This document shows, piece by piece, positions 13,477 through 21,915 of a DNA stretch of 24,496 nt. Where the stretch lies: positions 1 to 24,496 of the forward strand of contig CABUQW010000031.1 in assembly GCA_902493895.1 (NCBI GenBank). Reading direction: 5' to 3'. Every line of letters begins with the position of its first letter. The first letter of the stretch is position 1. The translations under genes and the position numbers were made by a program. Under the pieces are notes generated by a model. The model had not been told where the DNA came from and ran no database searches. It worked only from the letters and a program-made list of their open reading frames with translations. Source of the stretch: an uncultured Collinsella sp. (GTDB lineage Bacteria > Actinomycetota > Coriobacteriia > Coriobacteriales > Coriobacteriaceae).

Positions 13477-15552
13477 ATGGGTGCTCCCAAGACCGGCAAC
13501 GTAAGGAACGTGGTGCTCGTAGGCCAAGGCGGGGTGGGCAAGACCTCACTCGCCGAGGCCATGCTCCACCTTTCCGGCAAGACCGCCCGCCTGGGCGGCC
13601 ACGACGGCACCAAGCCCACGCTCGACTATGACCCCGAAGAGGTCAAGCGTGCATTTTCCATTTCGACGACCATTGCACCGATCGACTGGAAGGGCGCGCG
13701 CATCAACGTGCTCGATGCCCCGTGCTACCCCGATTTTATCGGCGACGCCTTTGCCGCGATGAGCGTCTGCGAGACGGCGCTGTTTGTGGTCGACGCCGAG
13801 GCCGGCCCGCAACCGACGACGGTTAAGCTTTGGTACGCCGCCGAGGACCTGCGCCTGGCGCGCGCGGTGTTCGTAAACCGCCTGTCGCGTCCCGAGGCCA
13901 GCTTTGCGTCCACCATGGAACTGCTGCAGGAGCGCTTTGGTACACGCTTGGGCGCCGTGACCCTGGGCTGGGGCGAGGGCGAGGACTTTAACGGCATCAT
14001 CGACCTGGTGCGTATGAAGGCGCGCCATTGCAACGGCACCGAAGCCGTTGAGTCGGAGATTCCCGAGGAGTATCGTGCCCAGGCCGAGGAGGCCCATGAC
14101 CATCTGTGCGAGCTGGTGGCCGAGGCTGACGACGAGCTGATGATGAAGTACCTGGAAGGCGAGGAGACGCTGACGCAGGAGGAGCTTGAGGGCTTGTTGT
14201 CCAAAGCGATTGCTGAGCGCATCTTTGTGCCGGTCTTTGCGGGCGATTGCATTCAGGAGCAGGGCGTCAACTCGCTGATGGACGACATCGCCACGTACTT
14301 CCCGGCGCCGACGGACTACGGTGAGATGCCACTCATCGACGGCGATTCGCTCAAGATCTCGAGTGACGATGACCGCCCGGTGGCGTTTGTGTTTAAGACT
14401 CTGGCCGATCCGCAGCAGGGTCGCATCAGCTTTATCAAGGTACTGACGGGCACGCTTGAGCCGGGCCTTGAGCTGATCAATGCGCGCACACGCAAGGGTG
14501 AGCGTCTGGCTCACCTGTATGTGATGTGCGGCCGCGACATGACCGAGGTCGGCCACGCTTATGCCGGCGACATCATCGTGGCGCCTAAGCTGGCGGCCGA
14601 GACGGGCGATACGCTCTCGATTACCGGCAAGGTAGAGGCGGCGGCGTTCAAGTTCCCCAACTCGCAGTATCGCATTGCTATCGAGGCCGAGAACCGCGGC
14701 GACGAGGAAAAGCTCTATACGTTTATTGAGAAGGCATGCAAGGCCGATCCGACCATGAGCATCGATCGTGACGAGGAGACCGGGCAGACCATCATCTCGG
14801 CGGTGGGCGAGGCGCAGGTTTCGGTGCTGCTCAATCGCCTTGAGGACCGTACCAAGGTCGTGGCCAAGAGCGTGCCGATCCGCATTCCGTATCGCGAGAC
14901 CATCCGCCGCACGGCAAGTGCTCAGGGCCGCCACAAAAAGCAGACTGGCGGTGCCGGTCAGTATGGCGACTGCTGGCTGCGCGTTGAGCCGCTCATTGGG
15001 CCCGACGGCACGAGCGATGGCTATGAGTTTGTGGACGAGGTCGTGGGCGGCCGCATTCCGCGCTCGCTGATCCCCGCCGTGGACAAAGGCGTCCAGGAGA
15101 CCATGAAGGACGGCATCATTGCCGGCTACCCGCTCACGGGCATTCGCGTGGCCGTGTACGACGGCTCGTATCACAGCGTCGACTCCAACGAGATGGCGTT
15201 TCGCGCGGCGGCTCGCATCGGCCTGCGCAAGGCATGTGCCGATGCCGACCCGGTGGTGCTGGAGCCCATCGAGGAAATTACGGTGACGATCCCCGAGAGC
15301 TACGCCGGCGCCGTGATGGGCGACATCTCGGCATCGCGCGGTCGCGTGACGGGCATGGAGACCGATGAGCGCGGAGACACCGTGGTTATCGCGCAGGCGC
15401 CGCTGGCCGAGCTGACGGATTATTCGACGCGCCTGCGCTCCATCACGCGCGGCACGGGTGACTTTACCATGAAGCCCGCGGGCTATGAGCAGGTGCCTTA
15501 TGACGTTCAGGCCAAGCTGGTCGAGCGCTATGAGGAGGGCCGCACCAAGTAG
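13477..15552 (+). CDS. EF-G-like translation factor GTPase, degenerate motifs (691 aa)
   Basis: The protein has the full five-domain layout and length of elongation factor G. G1 is GQGGVGKTS (16-24), G domain to about 265, then domain II (QQGRISFIKVLTGTL) and domains III-V (for example QTGGAGQYGD, PESYAGAVMGDISASRGRV). It belongs to the EF-G2/FusA2-like paralogues rather than main EF-G. The G3 box reads DAPC (80-83) instead of DxPG, and G4 reads VNRLS instead of NKxD, so guanine specificity and hydrolysis may be altered. No ribosomal-protein neighbours are present. ATG 13477 has a perfect AAGGAGGT. The frame is open from 13366, but that stretch looks like leader. Possible roles are ribosome recycling, stress translation or ribosome protection. 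Confidence 0.85.
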   Translation: MGAPKTGNVRNVVLVGQGGVGKTSLAEAMLHLSGKTARLGGHDGTKPTLDYDPEEVKRAFSISTTIAPIDWKGARINVLDAPCYPDFIGDAFAAMSVCETALFVVDAEAGPQPTTVKLWYAAEDLRLARAVFVNRLSRPEASFASTMELLQERFGTRLGAVTLGWGEGEDFNGIIDLVRMKARHCNGTEAVESEIPEEYRAQAEEAHDHLCELVAEADDELMMKYLEGEETLTQEELEGLLSKAIAERIFVPVFAGDCIQEQGVNSLMDDIATYFPAPTDYGEMPLIDGDSLKISSDDDRPVAFVFKTLADPQQGRISFIKVLTGTLEPGLELINARTRKGERLAHLYVMCGRDMTEVGHAYAGDIIVAPKLAAETGDTLSITGKVEAAAFKFPNSQYRIAIEAENRGDEEKLYTFIEKACKADPTMSIDRDEETGQTIISAVGEAQVSVLLNRLEDRTKVVAKSVPIRIPYRETIRRTASAQGRHKKQTGGAGQYGDCWLRVEPLIGPDGTSDGYEFVDEVVGGRIPRSLIPAVDKGVQETMKDGIIAGYPLTGIRVAVYDGSYHSVDSNEMAFRAAARIGLRKACADADPVVLEPIEEITVTIPESYAGAVMGDISASRGRVTGMETDERGDTVVIAQAPLAELTDYSTRLRSITRGTGDFTMKPAGYEQVPYDVQAKLVERYEEGRTK

Positions 15553-15586
15553 CGTGCGGTTTTGTCTGCAATGAAGGTGCCAATGC

Positions 15587-15622
15587 AAGGGCCGCTCCGG
15601 GTAATCCGGGGCGGCCCTTTTT
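15587..15622 (+). terminator. Rho-independent terminator after the EF-G-like gene
   Basis: A 14-bp stem with one wobble (15587-15600 with 15606-15619), GTAAT loop and a TTTTT run at 15618-15622. Confidence 0.88.
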
Positions 15623-15681
15623 GATCCCTGGGGAACGGAGGAAAACGGATCATTTTGGGTTTTGGGGCAGCTTGGTCGGCG

Positions 15682-16659
15682 CTAGTCTCCGGATGCCTGG
15701 TTGCGGCCGGTGGCGTAGTCGATCTGCACGTGCGGCTGCAGGTTGTAGCAGTACACATGGAAGCACAGGGTCTTGCCGTGGTCCTCGACCGATTGCGCCT
15801 CAAGTCGCACACCACGGCAGACAAGTTCCTCTTCGTTGTACATGGGCGTGACGCGGTAGAGCACATGGTTGCCTGTGTCGTGGATGTAGTCGAGGATCTG
15901 CTCTTCAAACGGCAGCATGCCCGTTTCGTTGAGATAGCGCGTACCGGTGAGGAGATTCTTGCGGTTGGCGTTTTCGCCGCAGAGCGACCAGGCGATAAGG
16001 TGGCAACGGTTGTAGAGGCTCTGGCCCGGAATAAAGTCGTAGCGTTGCTGGTGCCATCCGGCGGGGCGGATGCGCGAGATGTCGCCGCGCTTGCCTTGAC
16101 CGAGCGATTCGGGGCCCACGCAGGCGAGCGCTTTGCGGGTGCGGCCCAGGCTGTCGAACTTGGAGAACTTCTTAAAGCAGCCCTCTTCTGTAGCGCGCTC
16201 GTATTCATCGAGCGTGAATGATGGTGTGCCGAGCGGGTGCGTGCTGTCGGCGCGAAGGGCAACATAGGGGTTACCCGCGTAGTCGGGAATGCTGCTGAGG
16301 TATACGCCGCGGGCGCGGTTGAGGTCGGGGTTTTCCACCTCGTCGATGGGGGTGGCGTTCGAAGAGACATCGTCAGTGGTGCCGGTCGTGGCGGATTCGG
16401 AGCCATCGCCGGAGTCCTGGCCGTTTTGAGGGTCCGGGGAGCTCGCCGTTCCCGATTCGAGCCGGGCAACCAGGTCTGCCTCGTCGTCGGTGCGGCTGGG
16501 GCTCTCGTTTTGTTTTTCGGCCAGAGCCGCCGCTTGCTCATCGCTTTGCGGCGACAGCAGCTTGGGCGCCCCGTCAAGCGATCCCGTAAACAGCGCAAAC
16601 CCTAGCACCACGGTGGTGCCGATGGAAAGTATTTGCTTGTAGGCGGGCTTGCGCGACAT
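15682..16659 (-). CDS. Membrane-anchored DNA/RNA non-specific endonuclease (325 aa)
   Basis: An extracytoplasmic nuclease of the beta-beta-alpha metal family, like DNA-entry nuclease EndA. Residues 8-30 form an uncleaved signal anchor or signal peptide. Residues 35-112 are a Ser/Thr/Asp/Glu-rich linker, and the nuclease domain covers about 115-320. The active-site region is SLYNRCHLIAW (214-224), where H220 is the likely general base in an NRCH version of the DRGH motif, followed by NRKNLLTGTRYLN (232-244) supplying the metal-binding Asn. AGGAG five bases before ATG 16659 supports the start. Possible jobs are nutrient DNA breakdown, competition or DNA uptake. No competence genes are nearby. 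Confidence 0.85.
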   Translation of the reverse strand: MSRKPAYKQILSIGTTVVLGFALFTGSLDGAPKLLSPQSDEQAAALAEKQNESPSRTDDEADLVARLESGTASSPDPQNGQDSGDGSESATTGTTDDVSSNATPIDEVENPDLNRARGVYLSSIPDYAGNPYVALRADSTHPLGTPSFTLDEYERATEEGCFKKFSKFDSLGRTRKALACVGPESLGQGKRGDISRIRPAGWHQQRYDFIPGQSLYNRCHLIAWSLCGENANRKNLLTGTRYLNETGMLPFEEQILDYIHDTGNHVLYRVTPMYNEEELVCRGVRLEAQSVEDHGKTLCFHVYCYNLQPHVQIDYATGRNQASGD

Positions 16660-16745
16660 TGAGGCTCCTGGATGGACGGTTGGGAATCTACCAGTCTAGC
16701 AGGAGCCGGCAAGGGCCGTTCTGTCGAACAAATACTTAAGATTTG

Positions 16746-16771
16746 AGACAAACGCTACTGATTCATTTGTC
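16746..16771. repeat. Imperfect inverted repeat GACAAA-N14-TTTGTC
   Basis: Six-base arms (16746-16751, 16766-16771) lie just past the lacI-family stop. On the minus strand it reads GGGACAAATG, sharing GGGACAAA with the palindrome at 21154. There is no T-tract. Confidence 0.35.
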
Positions 16772-16778
16772 CCGCGGT

Positions 16779-17789
16779 CTAGATCGAGGTGGAGTCGAGC
16801 CAGTTGAGTTTGCACTCGAGAATGCGCTGCTCGCCGGGTTCGCTGCTTCCGTCAAGTAGGGCGAGCAGCATCTCGGCTGCTTCGCGACCTTCTTGGTCGA
16901 CGGGCTCGATGATGGTGGAGACGGTCGGTGTGGTGAGATTAGTCCAGTCTTCGCAGTTGAGTCCCAAAAGGCCGATTTGCTGCGGAAGCAGATGGGCCAT
17001 TGGCTGGAGGGCCTTGTAGACACGGGGAAGTGCCCACTGATTTTGCACGAAGATAAGGGTTCGCTTGGCGGGATTGAACTTGAATTTAAAGTATTCGGTG
17101 AGCTCGTTGATTGACGGCTTGTTGTGATCGATGGGAATCGCTTTGTAGAGCTGCCCGTTCGCTGCCAGCGCCTCGGCATACCCCTGAAAACGCTCCATGC
17201 GGGTGCGCATTTCGGTCATGTTGGCGGCAATGGAAAAGAAATCTTCGTAGCCGGCGTCGAGGAGTGCCTGTGTGGCGTTGTACACGCCATCGTAGAGGTT
17301 GGTTTTGATCCAGTTGGTACCTGGGCTGTAGATGGCCGCGTCAAAAAAGACGACGGGCTTGCCGGCGCGTCTAATGCGGTCGTGCACGGCTTTGAAGTTT
17401 GCCGTGGGCTGGATGATAAAGCCATCGACGCCCAGCGAGAGCATTTTGTCGACATACATGAGCTCGGTCTCGGGGTCGAAATTGCTGGTGCAAACGACCG
17501 TCTGGTAGCCCGCGGGGAGCATGACTTGTTCCATGCCGTTGAGGACGAGGCCCGCCCACTTGTTGGTGTTATCCAAAATGATGATGGCAATGACGTGGGT
17601 CTGCTTGCCGGTGAGCGTTTGCGCTTGGGCGTTGGGAACGTATCCGAGTTCCTTGATGACGCGCGCAATCTTTGCCTGCGTCTTCTCGCTAAGCTTTTCT
17701 CGTTTGTCGTTGAGGTAATACGAGACGCTTGCCGTCGAGGTTCCCGCCTCTCGAGCGACGTCTGTGATCGTAACGCGCTGTTTTGCCAC
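16779..17789 (-). CDS. LacI-family transcriptional regulator (336 aa, GTG start)
   Basis: A sugar-responsive repressor or activator. The helix-turn-helix spans about 7-26 (ITDVAREAGTSTASVSYYL), the hinge about 50-61 (YVPNAQAQTL) and the periplasmic-binding-protein-like effector domain about 64-330. I chose GTG 17789 because AAAGGAG sits five bases upstream. The frame also has an ATG at 17825, but it has no ribosome-binding site and would put 12 unrelated residues before the DNA-binding domain. It is divergent from the PTS/transketolase operon across a 415-base spacer, so it very likely controls that operon and itself. Confidence 0.92.
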   Translation of the reverse strand: MAKQRVTITDVAREAGTSTASVSYYLNDKREKLSEKTQAKIARVIKELGYVPNAQAQTLTGKQTHVIAIIILDNTNKWAGLVLNGMEQVMLPAGYQTVVCTSNFDPETELMYVDKMLSLGVDGFIIQPTANFKAVHDRIRRAGKPVVFFDAAIYSPGTNWIKTNLYDGVYNATQALLDAGYEDFFSIAANMTEMRTRMERFQGYAEALAANGQLYKAIPIDHNKPSINELTEYFKFKFNPAKRTLIFVQNQWALPRVYKALQPMAHLLPQQIGLLGLNCEDWTNLTTPTVSTIIEPVDQEGREAAEMLLALLDGSSEPGEQRILECKLNWLDSTSI

Positions 17790-18204
17790 AGCGACTCCTT
17801 TCGACAGATGAGCATTTTCCAACATGATGACTTTGAGTCTTGGTGTGGGATGCGCTTCGGTGAGCGACCTTTTCCTTTCATATGAGTATGCAACAAATGC
17901 GGTATACGGGTGGGGGCGAAATTTGTGGCCGGCATGCGCATCTGCCGTCCACCGAGAAAATCAAATACTTCTTGACTTTTGAAATCGAGGGTAAAATCGC
18001 AGGATTCATTTTTGGTTAAACGCATAACTAAATAGCATAACCAACGCTCTGACCTGCGCGTTTACCGAAATAAGCTGGCATTAAGAAAAACGAGCACCTA
18101 TATTGGTCTTGTCGAAAAGACAGCAAGTCCAAACGGCAGGGGATGCTCCGGAGGCCTCCGCAAACGGTGTCTTGCGCACGCAACTCTATGAAAAGAGGGA
18201 AGCA
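17790..18204. promoter_or_regulatory. Divergent regulatory region between lacI-type gene and PTS operon
   Basis: A 415-base spacer with no gene. A perfect 7-bp inverted repeat TTGGTTA-N19-TAACCAA (18012-18018 and 18038-18044) contains the LacI-operator-like GTTAAACGCATAAC (18015-18028, CG centre) and a direct repeat GCATAAC (18022, 18035). TTGACT at 17972 and TAAAAT at 17992 are spaced only 14 bases apart. TATATT at 18099-18104 is a better -10, with a weak -35. The palindrome GGAGGCCTCC near 18160 could form a leader hairpin. Confidence 0.45.
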
Positions 18205-19677
18205 ATGAAGATCGTAGGCGTTGCCGCCTGTACCGTGGGTATCGCCCACACGTATATGGCCCAAAAGGCGATTCAGGATGAATGCGCCGCCCGTGGCATC
18301 GAGTGCAAAGTCGAGGCTCAGGGTGGTCTGGGTATCGAGAACGAGCTGACGCAGGAAGACGTGGATTCCGCCGACCTGGTGCTCGAGTCCGTCGACGTGG
18401 GTGTCGAGAACGAGGATCGTTTTGAGCAGAAGATGGCCGAGGGCAAGTTCCTGAAGGTCGGCACCTCGGATGTAATCGCCGATCCGGCAAAGATCATCGA
18501 CCAGGCCGTTGAGATCATCAAGGCGACGGGTGGCGCCGTTGACGCGTCCAAGGCCGAGGCCAAGGCAGAGAAGAAAGCCGTCTCCGCTGCCCCGCAGGCC
18601 CCGACACCGGCGTCCAAGCAGTCCATCTTTGCCGATCCTGGCAAGACGCTGCTCAATGCATTCAATACCGGCGTTTCCTATTTTATCCCCATCGTCGTTA
18701 TCGGTGGCGTGTTCCTTGCCTTCTCGTTGGCATCCGGTACTGCCGGTGCTAGCGGCATGGAGGTCACCAACCCGTTGATGGTGAGCCTTAACACCATCGG
18801 CATGGCCGGCATCTCTATGATGATTCCGGTGCTTGCGGCATATATCGCCTACTCGATGGCCGGTAAGCCCGCACTTGCCCCTGGTTTCGTCCTGGGCTAC
18901 TTGGTCAACAACGCCGTCGTCACCCCGAGCGGCAACAGCGTTTCGACCGGCTTCTTGGGTGCCATGATCATGGCGGTTATCTGCGGTTACTTTGTCCGCT
19001 GGATGAAGACCTGGAAGGTCAACAACACCATTCAGACCATCATGCCGATCTTGATCATCCCGATTCTGACCTCGCTCGTCCTGGGTATGGCCTACATCTA
19101 CATCCTGGCCACGCCGCTTGGCTTTGTGATGGATTGGCTCACCAGCGTGCTCGGTAGCCTGCAGGGCGGCTCCGCCGTTGTCCTGGGCCTGGTCATTGGT
19201 GTTATGACCGCCTTCGATATGGGTGGCCCCATCAACAAGACCGCTTCGACCTTTACCATGGCCATCATGGCCTCCGGCATCTACGGCCCCAACGGTATGT
19301 TCCGCGTCGCCGTCGCCATTCCCCCGATCGCCTGTGGTCTCGCCGCGCTCATCGCCAAGAACAAGTTCGATGACGCTGACCGTCAGATGGGCATCTCCGC
19401 GCTGTTCATGGGCTGCATCGGCATTACCGAGGGCGCTATCCCCTTCGCGGTCAAGGATCTTGGCCACACCCTGCCCGGCATCTGCATCGGCTCTGCCGTG
19501 GGCGCGGCGCTTGCCGCCTTCCAGGGCATCGACTGCTACGTTCCGCATGGTGGCTTTATCGTCGCCCTGGCCACCAACAACGTCGCGCTGTTCTGCCTGG
19601 ACATCGTGATTGGCTCCTTGGTCGCCGCTGCAATCCTGATTGCCATGAAGCCCACGCTCGATAAGCAGGCCAAGTAA
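18205..19677 (+). CDS. PTS fructose-family EIIBC (490 aa)
   Basis: The membrane permease and phosphotransfer subunit of a sugar phosphotransferase system, importing a sugar and phosphorylating it. EIIB covers about 1-105, with the phospho-cysteine C9 in AACTVGIAHTYMA. The usual form is CPTGIAHT, so the two residues after the Cys differ. An Ala/Lys/Pro linker (about 112-138) leads to a hydrophobic EIIC domain (about 145-485) with DMGGPINKTA (338-347) and GITEGAIPF (406-414), typical of fructose-family EIIC. ATG 18205 follows GAGGGA. The in-frame codons from 18103 look like leader. EIIA is encoded separately at the operon end (23748). The substrate is unknown: fructose, another ketose or a polyol. 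Confidence 0.92.
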   Translation: MKIVGVAACTVGIAHTYMAQKAIQDECAARGIECKVEAQGGLGIENELTQEDVDSADLVLESVDVGVENEDRFEQKMAEGKFLKVGTSDVIADPAKIIDQAVEIIKATGGAVDASKAEAKAEKKAVSAAPQAPTPASKQSIFADPGKTLLNAFNTGVSYFIPIVVIGGVFLAFSLASGTAGASGMEVTNPLMVSLNTIGMAGISMMIPVLAAYIAYSMAGKPALAPGFVLGYLVNNAVVTPSGNSVSTGFLGAMIMAVICGYFVRWMKTWKVNNTIQTIMPILIIPILTSLVLGMAYIYILATPLGFVMDWLTSVLGSLQGGSAVVLGLVIGVMTAFDMGGPINKTASTFTMAIMASGIYGPNGMFRVAVAIPPIACGLAALIAKNKFDDADRQMGISALFMGCIGITEGAIPFAVKDLGHTLPGICIGSAVGAALAAFQGIDCYVPHGGFIVALATNNVALFCLDIVIGSLVAAAILIAMKPTLDKQAK

Positions 19678-19691
19678 ACCTTTAAGGACTC

Positions 19692-19780
19692 CGGTTGTGC
19701 GGAGGGATGGATTTGACTCCGCACAACCGCCCCTACACAACAAAATCCATCCGTACTGATAGGGCCCACATCTGGGTCCC
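19692..19780 (+). ncRNA. Structured intercistronic RNA between EIIBC and the GatZ-like gene
   Basis: A perfect 13-bp stem (19692-19704 with 19717-19729) has a 12-base loop. Ten loop bases, GGATGGATTT (19705-19714), are exactly complementary to AAATCCATCC (19743-19752), allowing a pseudoknot or two exclusive folds. A second hairpin, GGGCCCA/TGGGTCC (19762-19768 with 19773-19779), follows. No T-tract closes either, so simple termination is unlikely. I recognise no known RNA family. Confidence 0.5.
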
Positions 19781-19821
19781 AGGGAACTTTTGTCAAAAAT
19801 CCTCTGGAGAAGGAGAACAAA

Positions 19822-21096
19822 ATGTCCAACCTCACCATCCGCCAGGCCGTTCAGGGCATGCTCAAGCTGCAGGATAGCGGCGATCACGCAACCATGGTCG
19901 GCATTGGCCCCATGAGCCCCAACCTGATTCAGGCCGTGTTCGAGCTTGCCAAGGACGAGGATTTCCCGCCCATGTTTATCGCCAGCCGCAACCAGGTCGA
20001 TATGGACGAGATGGGCGCCGGCTACGTCAACGGTTGGGACCAGACGCGCTTTGCCGCCGACATCAAGAAGGTTGCCGACAAGGTGGGTTACACCGGTCCG
20101 TACTACCTGTGCCGCGATCACGGCGGTCCATGGCAGCGCGACGAGGAGCGTAACGCCCACCTGCCCGAGGACGAGGCCATGGAGCTCGCCCGCAAGTCCT
20201 TCGTCGCCGACATGGAGGCAGGCTTTGACCTGCTGATGGTCGACCCCACCAAGGACCCCTATCAGATCGGCAAGGTTATTCCGCTCGACGTGGTGCTTCG
20301 CCGCACGATCGATCTTATCGACTACCTTGAGCAGTACCGTCGCGAGCATAACCTGCCCGAGGTTGCCTATGAGGTCGGTACCGAGGAGACCAATGGCGGC
20401 TTGACCTCCACCGACAAGTACGAGGAGTTCATTTCTCAGCTGCAGCCCGAGCTCGAGAAGCGTGGCTGCCCCATGCCCACCTTTATCGTCGGTCAGACCG
20501 GTACGCTCACCCGTTGGACCGAGCAGGTCGGCCATTACAACTTTAAGAATGCCCGCGAGCTCGCCGACATGGCCAAGCGCTACGGCGTGGGCCTGAAGGA
20601 GCACAACGCCGACTATCTGGACGACGCGACGCTGCTCGAGCACATCCCGGCACACGTGACCGCCTCCAACGTCGCTCCGCAGTATGGCACCGAGGAGACC
20701 CGCGCCTACCTCAAGCTCTGCGCCACCGAGCAGATCCTGGTCGACAACGGTCTGTGCGATGACCCCTCCGACCTGTATCACACCCTGCTGGTCAAGGCTA
20801 TCAAGACCGAGCGCTGGCGCAAGTGGATGACTGGCGACGACGTCAACCTGCAGGTCGACGACATTCTTGCCGACGATGAGCTCAGCCTGAAGATCCTGGA
20901 TGTCTCCGGTCACTATGCGTTCAACGATCCCGAGGTCAAGGAGCAGGTCGAGAAGCTCTACCGCAACCTCGCCGCTCAGGACATCGACGGCAAGCGCTTT
21001 GTCATCGAGCACATCAAGCGCCCGATCAAGCAGTACGTCGTCGGTCTTAACCTCAAGGGCGTCACGACCCGCATCGAGGCCGCTCTTGCCGAGTAA
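19822..21096 (+). CDS. GatZ/KbaZ-family protein (tagatose-bisphosphate aldolase non-catalytic subunit family, 424 aa)
   Basis: Full length and colinear with GatZ/KbaZ (about 420 residues), a TIM-barrel family. In galactitol or N-acetylgalactosamine pathways it supports the catalytic subunit GatY/KbaY. Conserved-looking segments are CRDHGGPW (97-104), MVDPTKD (139-145), YEVGTEETNGG (183-193), GQTGT (224-228), KEHNADY (259-265) and NVAPQYGTEE (283-292). The His and Glu residues could bind metal. No catalytic partner is encoded nearby, so it may act alone. I recall reports of ketohexose-phosphate C4-epimerase activity in some members. AAGGAG before ATG 19822 is clear. It is the second gene of the PTS operon. 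Confidence 0.88.
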   Translation: MSNLTIRQAVQGMLKLQDSGDHATMVGIGPMSPNLIQAVFELAKDEDFPPMFIASRNQVDMDEMGAGYVNGWDQTRFAADIKKVADKVGYTGPYYLCRDHGGPWQRDEERNAHLPEDEAMELARKSFVADMEAGFDLLMVDPTKDPYQIGKVIPLDVVLRRTIDLIDYLEQYRREHNLPEVAYEVGTEETNGGLTSTDKYEEFISQLQPELEKRGCPMPTFIVGQTGTLTRWTEQVGHYNFKNARELADMAKRYGVGLKEHNADYLDDATLLEHIPAHVTASNVAPQYGTEETRAYLKLCATEQILVDNGLCDDPSDLYHTLLVKAIKTERWRKWMTGDDVNLQVDDILADDELSLKILDVSGHYAFNDPEVKEQVEKLYRNLAAQDIDGKRFVIEHIKRPIKQYVVGLNLKGVTTRIEAALAE

Positions 21097-21115
21097 GTAG
21101 CTTTTCCTACGCGAC

Positions 21116-21151
21116 GCCGGGCCTGGGGCATGTCCCAGCTGCAGGCCCGGC
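21116..21151 (+). repeat. GC-rich hairpin after the GatZ-like gene
   Basis: GCCGGGCCTG (21116-21125) pairs perfectly with CAGGCCCGGC (21142-21151). An alternative inner hairpin is CTGGG-GCATGT-CCCAG (21123-21138). It lies directly before a second palindrome and may affect mRNA processing or partial termination. Confidence 0.6.
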
Positions 21152-21153
21152 AC

Positions 21154-21184
21154 ATGGGACAAAGGGGCAGTCCCTTTGTCCCAT
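21154..21184. repeat. Palindrome ATGGGACAAAGGG-N5-CCCTTTGTCCCAT
   Basis: Perfect 13-bp arms with a GCAGT loop, followed by TCTTTTGAGTTTT, so it could also act as a weak terminator. The GGGACA core is shared with the palindrome at 6738-6799, suggesting a dispersed REP-type family. Confidence 0.75.
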
Positions 21185-21220
21185 TCTTTTGAGTTTTAGC
21201 TTCCTTTGAAGGGGTTCACC

Positions 21221-21904
21221 ATGAAGTTCTTTATCGATACCGCTAATCTGGACGAGATTGCCGAGGCCAAGAGCTGGGGCTGCCTGGCCGGTGTTACCAC
21301 CAACCCGTCCCTGTACGCCAAGACCGGCGGCAAGCTTGCCGACTTTGAGCCGCATATGCTCAAGATTGCCGAGCTCTGCGAGGGCCTGCCCGTGTCCGCC
21401 GAGTCTACCGCGACCACTGCCGAGGGTATGATCGAGGAGGGCAAGCGCCTTGCCGCCCTCGCCCCCAACATCGTGGTCAAGCTTCCCGTGTGCGAGGCCG
21501 GCCTTGCCGCCTGCCGTGCGCTGGCCGATGCTGGCGTGCGCGTCAACATGACGCTCGTCTTCTCGCCGACGCAGGCCCTTATGGCCGCCAACGCCGGTGC
21601 TCGCTACATCAGCCCGTTTGTCGGTCGTTTCGACGACATCGCCGAGGACGGTATCTCGCAGCTCGACAACGTCGTGACCTGCATTAAGAACTACGACTGG
21701 ACGGGCAAGAACGTCGACGACACCGTCGAGATCATCACCGCCTCGGTTCGTACGCCCAACCACGTAACCCAGGCCGCGCTGCTTGGCGCCGATATCGCGA
21801 CCGTGCCCATGGCAGCCCTTAAGAAGTGCCTGCACCATCCGCTGACCGACCAGGGCCTCGCCTCTTTTGAGGCTGACTGGCAGAAGGTCGTCGCTCAGGC
21901 TTAA
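21221..21904 (+). CDS. Transaldolase, small FSA/TalC/MipB-type (227 aa)
   Basis: A class I (Schiff-base) aldolase-fold enzyme of the non-oxidative pentose phosphate pathway. It moves a dihydroxyacetone unit between sugar phosphates. The Schiff-base lysine is K87 in NIVVKLPV. N-terminal FFIDTANLDEI and GVTTNPSL are family hallmarks. Two specificity positions favour transaldolase over fructose-6-phosphate aldolase: E61 in VSAES (Gln in FSA) and F133 in SPFVGR (Tyr in FSA). ATG 21221 follows GAAGGGG. The frame also opens at 21206 without support. It sits between the GatZ-like gene and the split transketolase, so it likely works on the same sugar-phosphate pool. Confidence 0.93.
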   Translation: MKFFIDTANLDEIAEAKSWGCLAGVTTNPSLYAKTGGKLADFEPHMLKIAELCEGLPVSAESTATTAEGMIEEGKRLAALAPNIVVKLPVCEAGLAACRALADAGVRVNMTLVFSPTQALMAANAGARYISPFVGRFDDIAEDGISQLDNVVTCIKNYDWTGKNVDDTVEIITASVRTPNHVTQAALLGADIATVPMAALKKCLHHPLTDQGLASFEADWQKVVAQA

Positions 21905-21915
21905 CGAGTGGATTG

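Noticed and set aside
13546..15588. A 680-codon minus-strand open frame opposite the EF-G-like gene
   Set aside because: It is a shadow of a clear coding gene in a GC-rich genome. It has no motif and no ribosome-binding site.
18028..21162. A very long open frame (over 1000 codons) on the minus strand across the PTS and GatZ-like genes
   Set aside because: It is antisense to two well-supported genes, has no recognisable domain and a repetitive His/Gly/Asp/Val composition typical of mirrored GC-rich codons.
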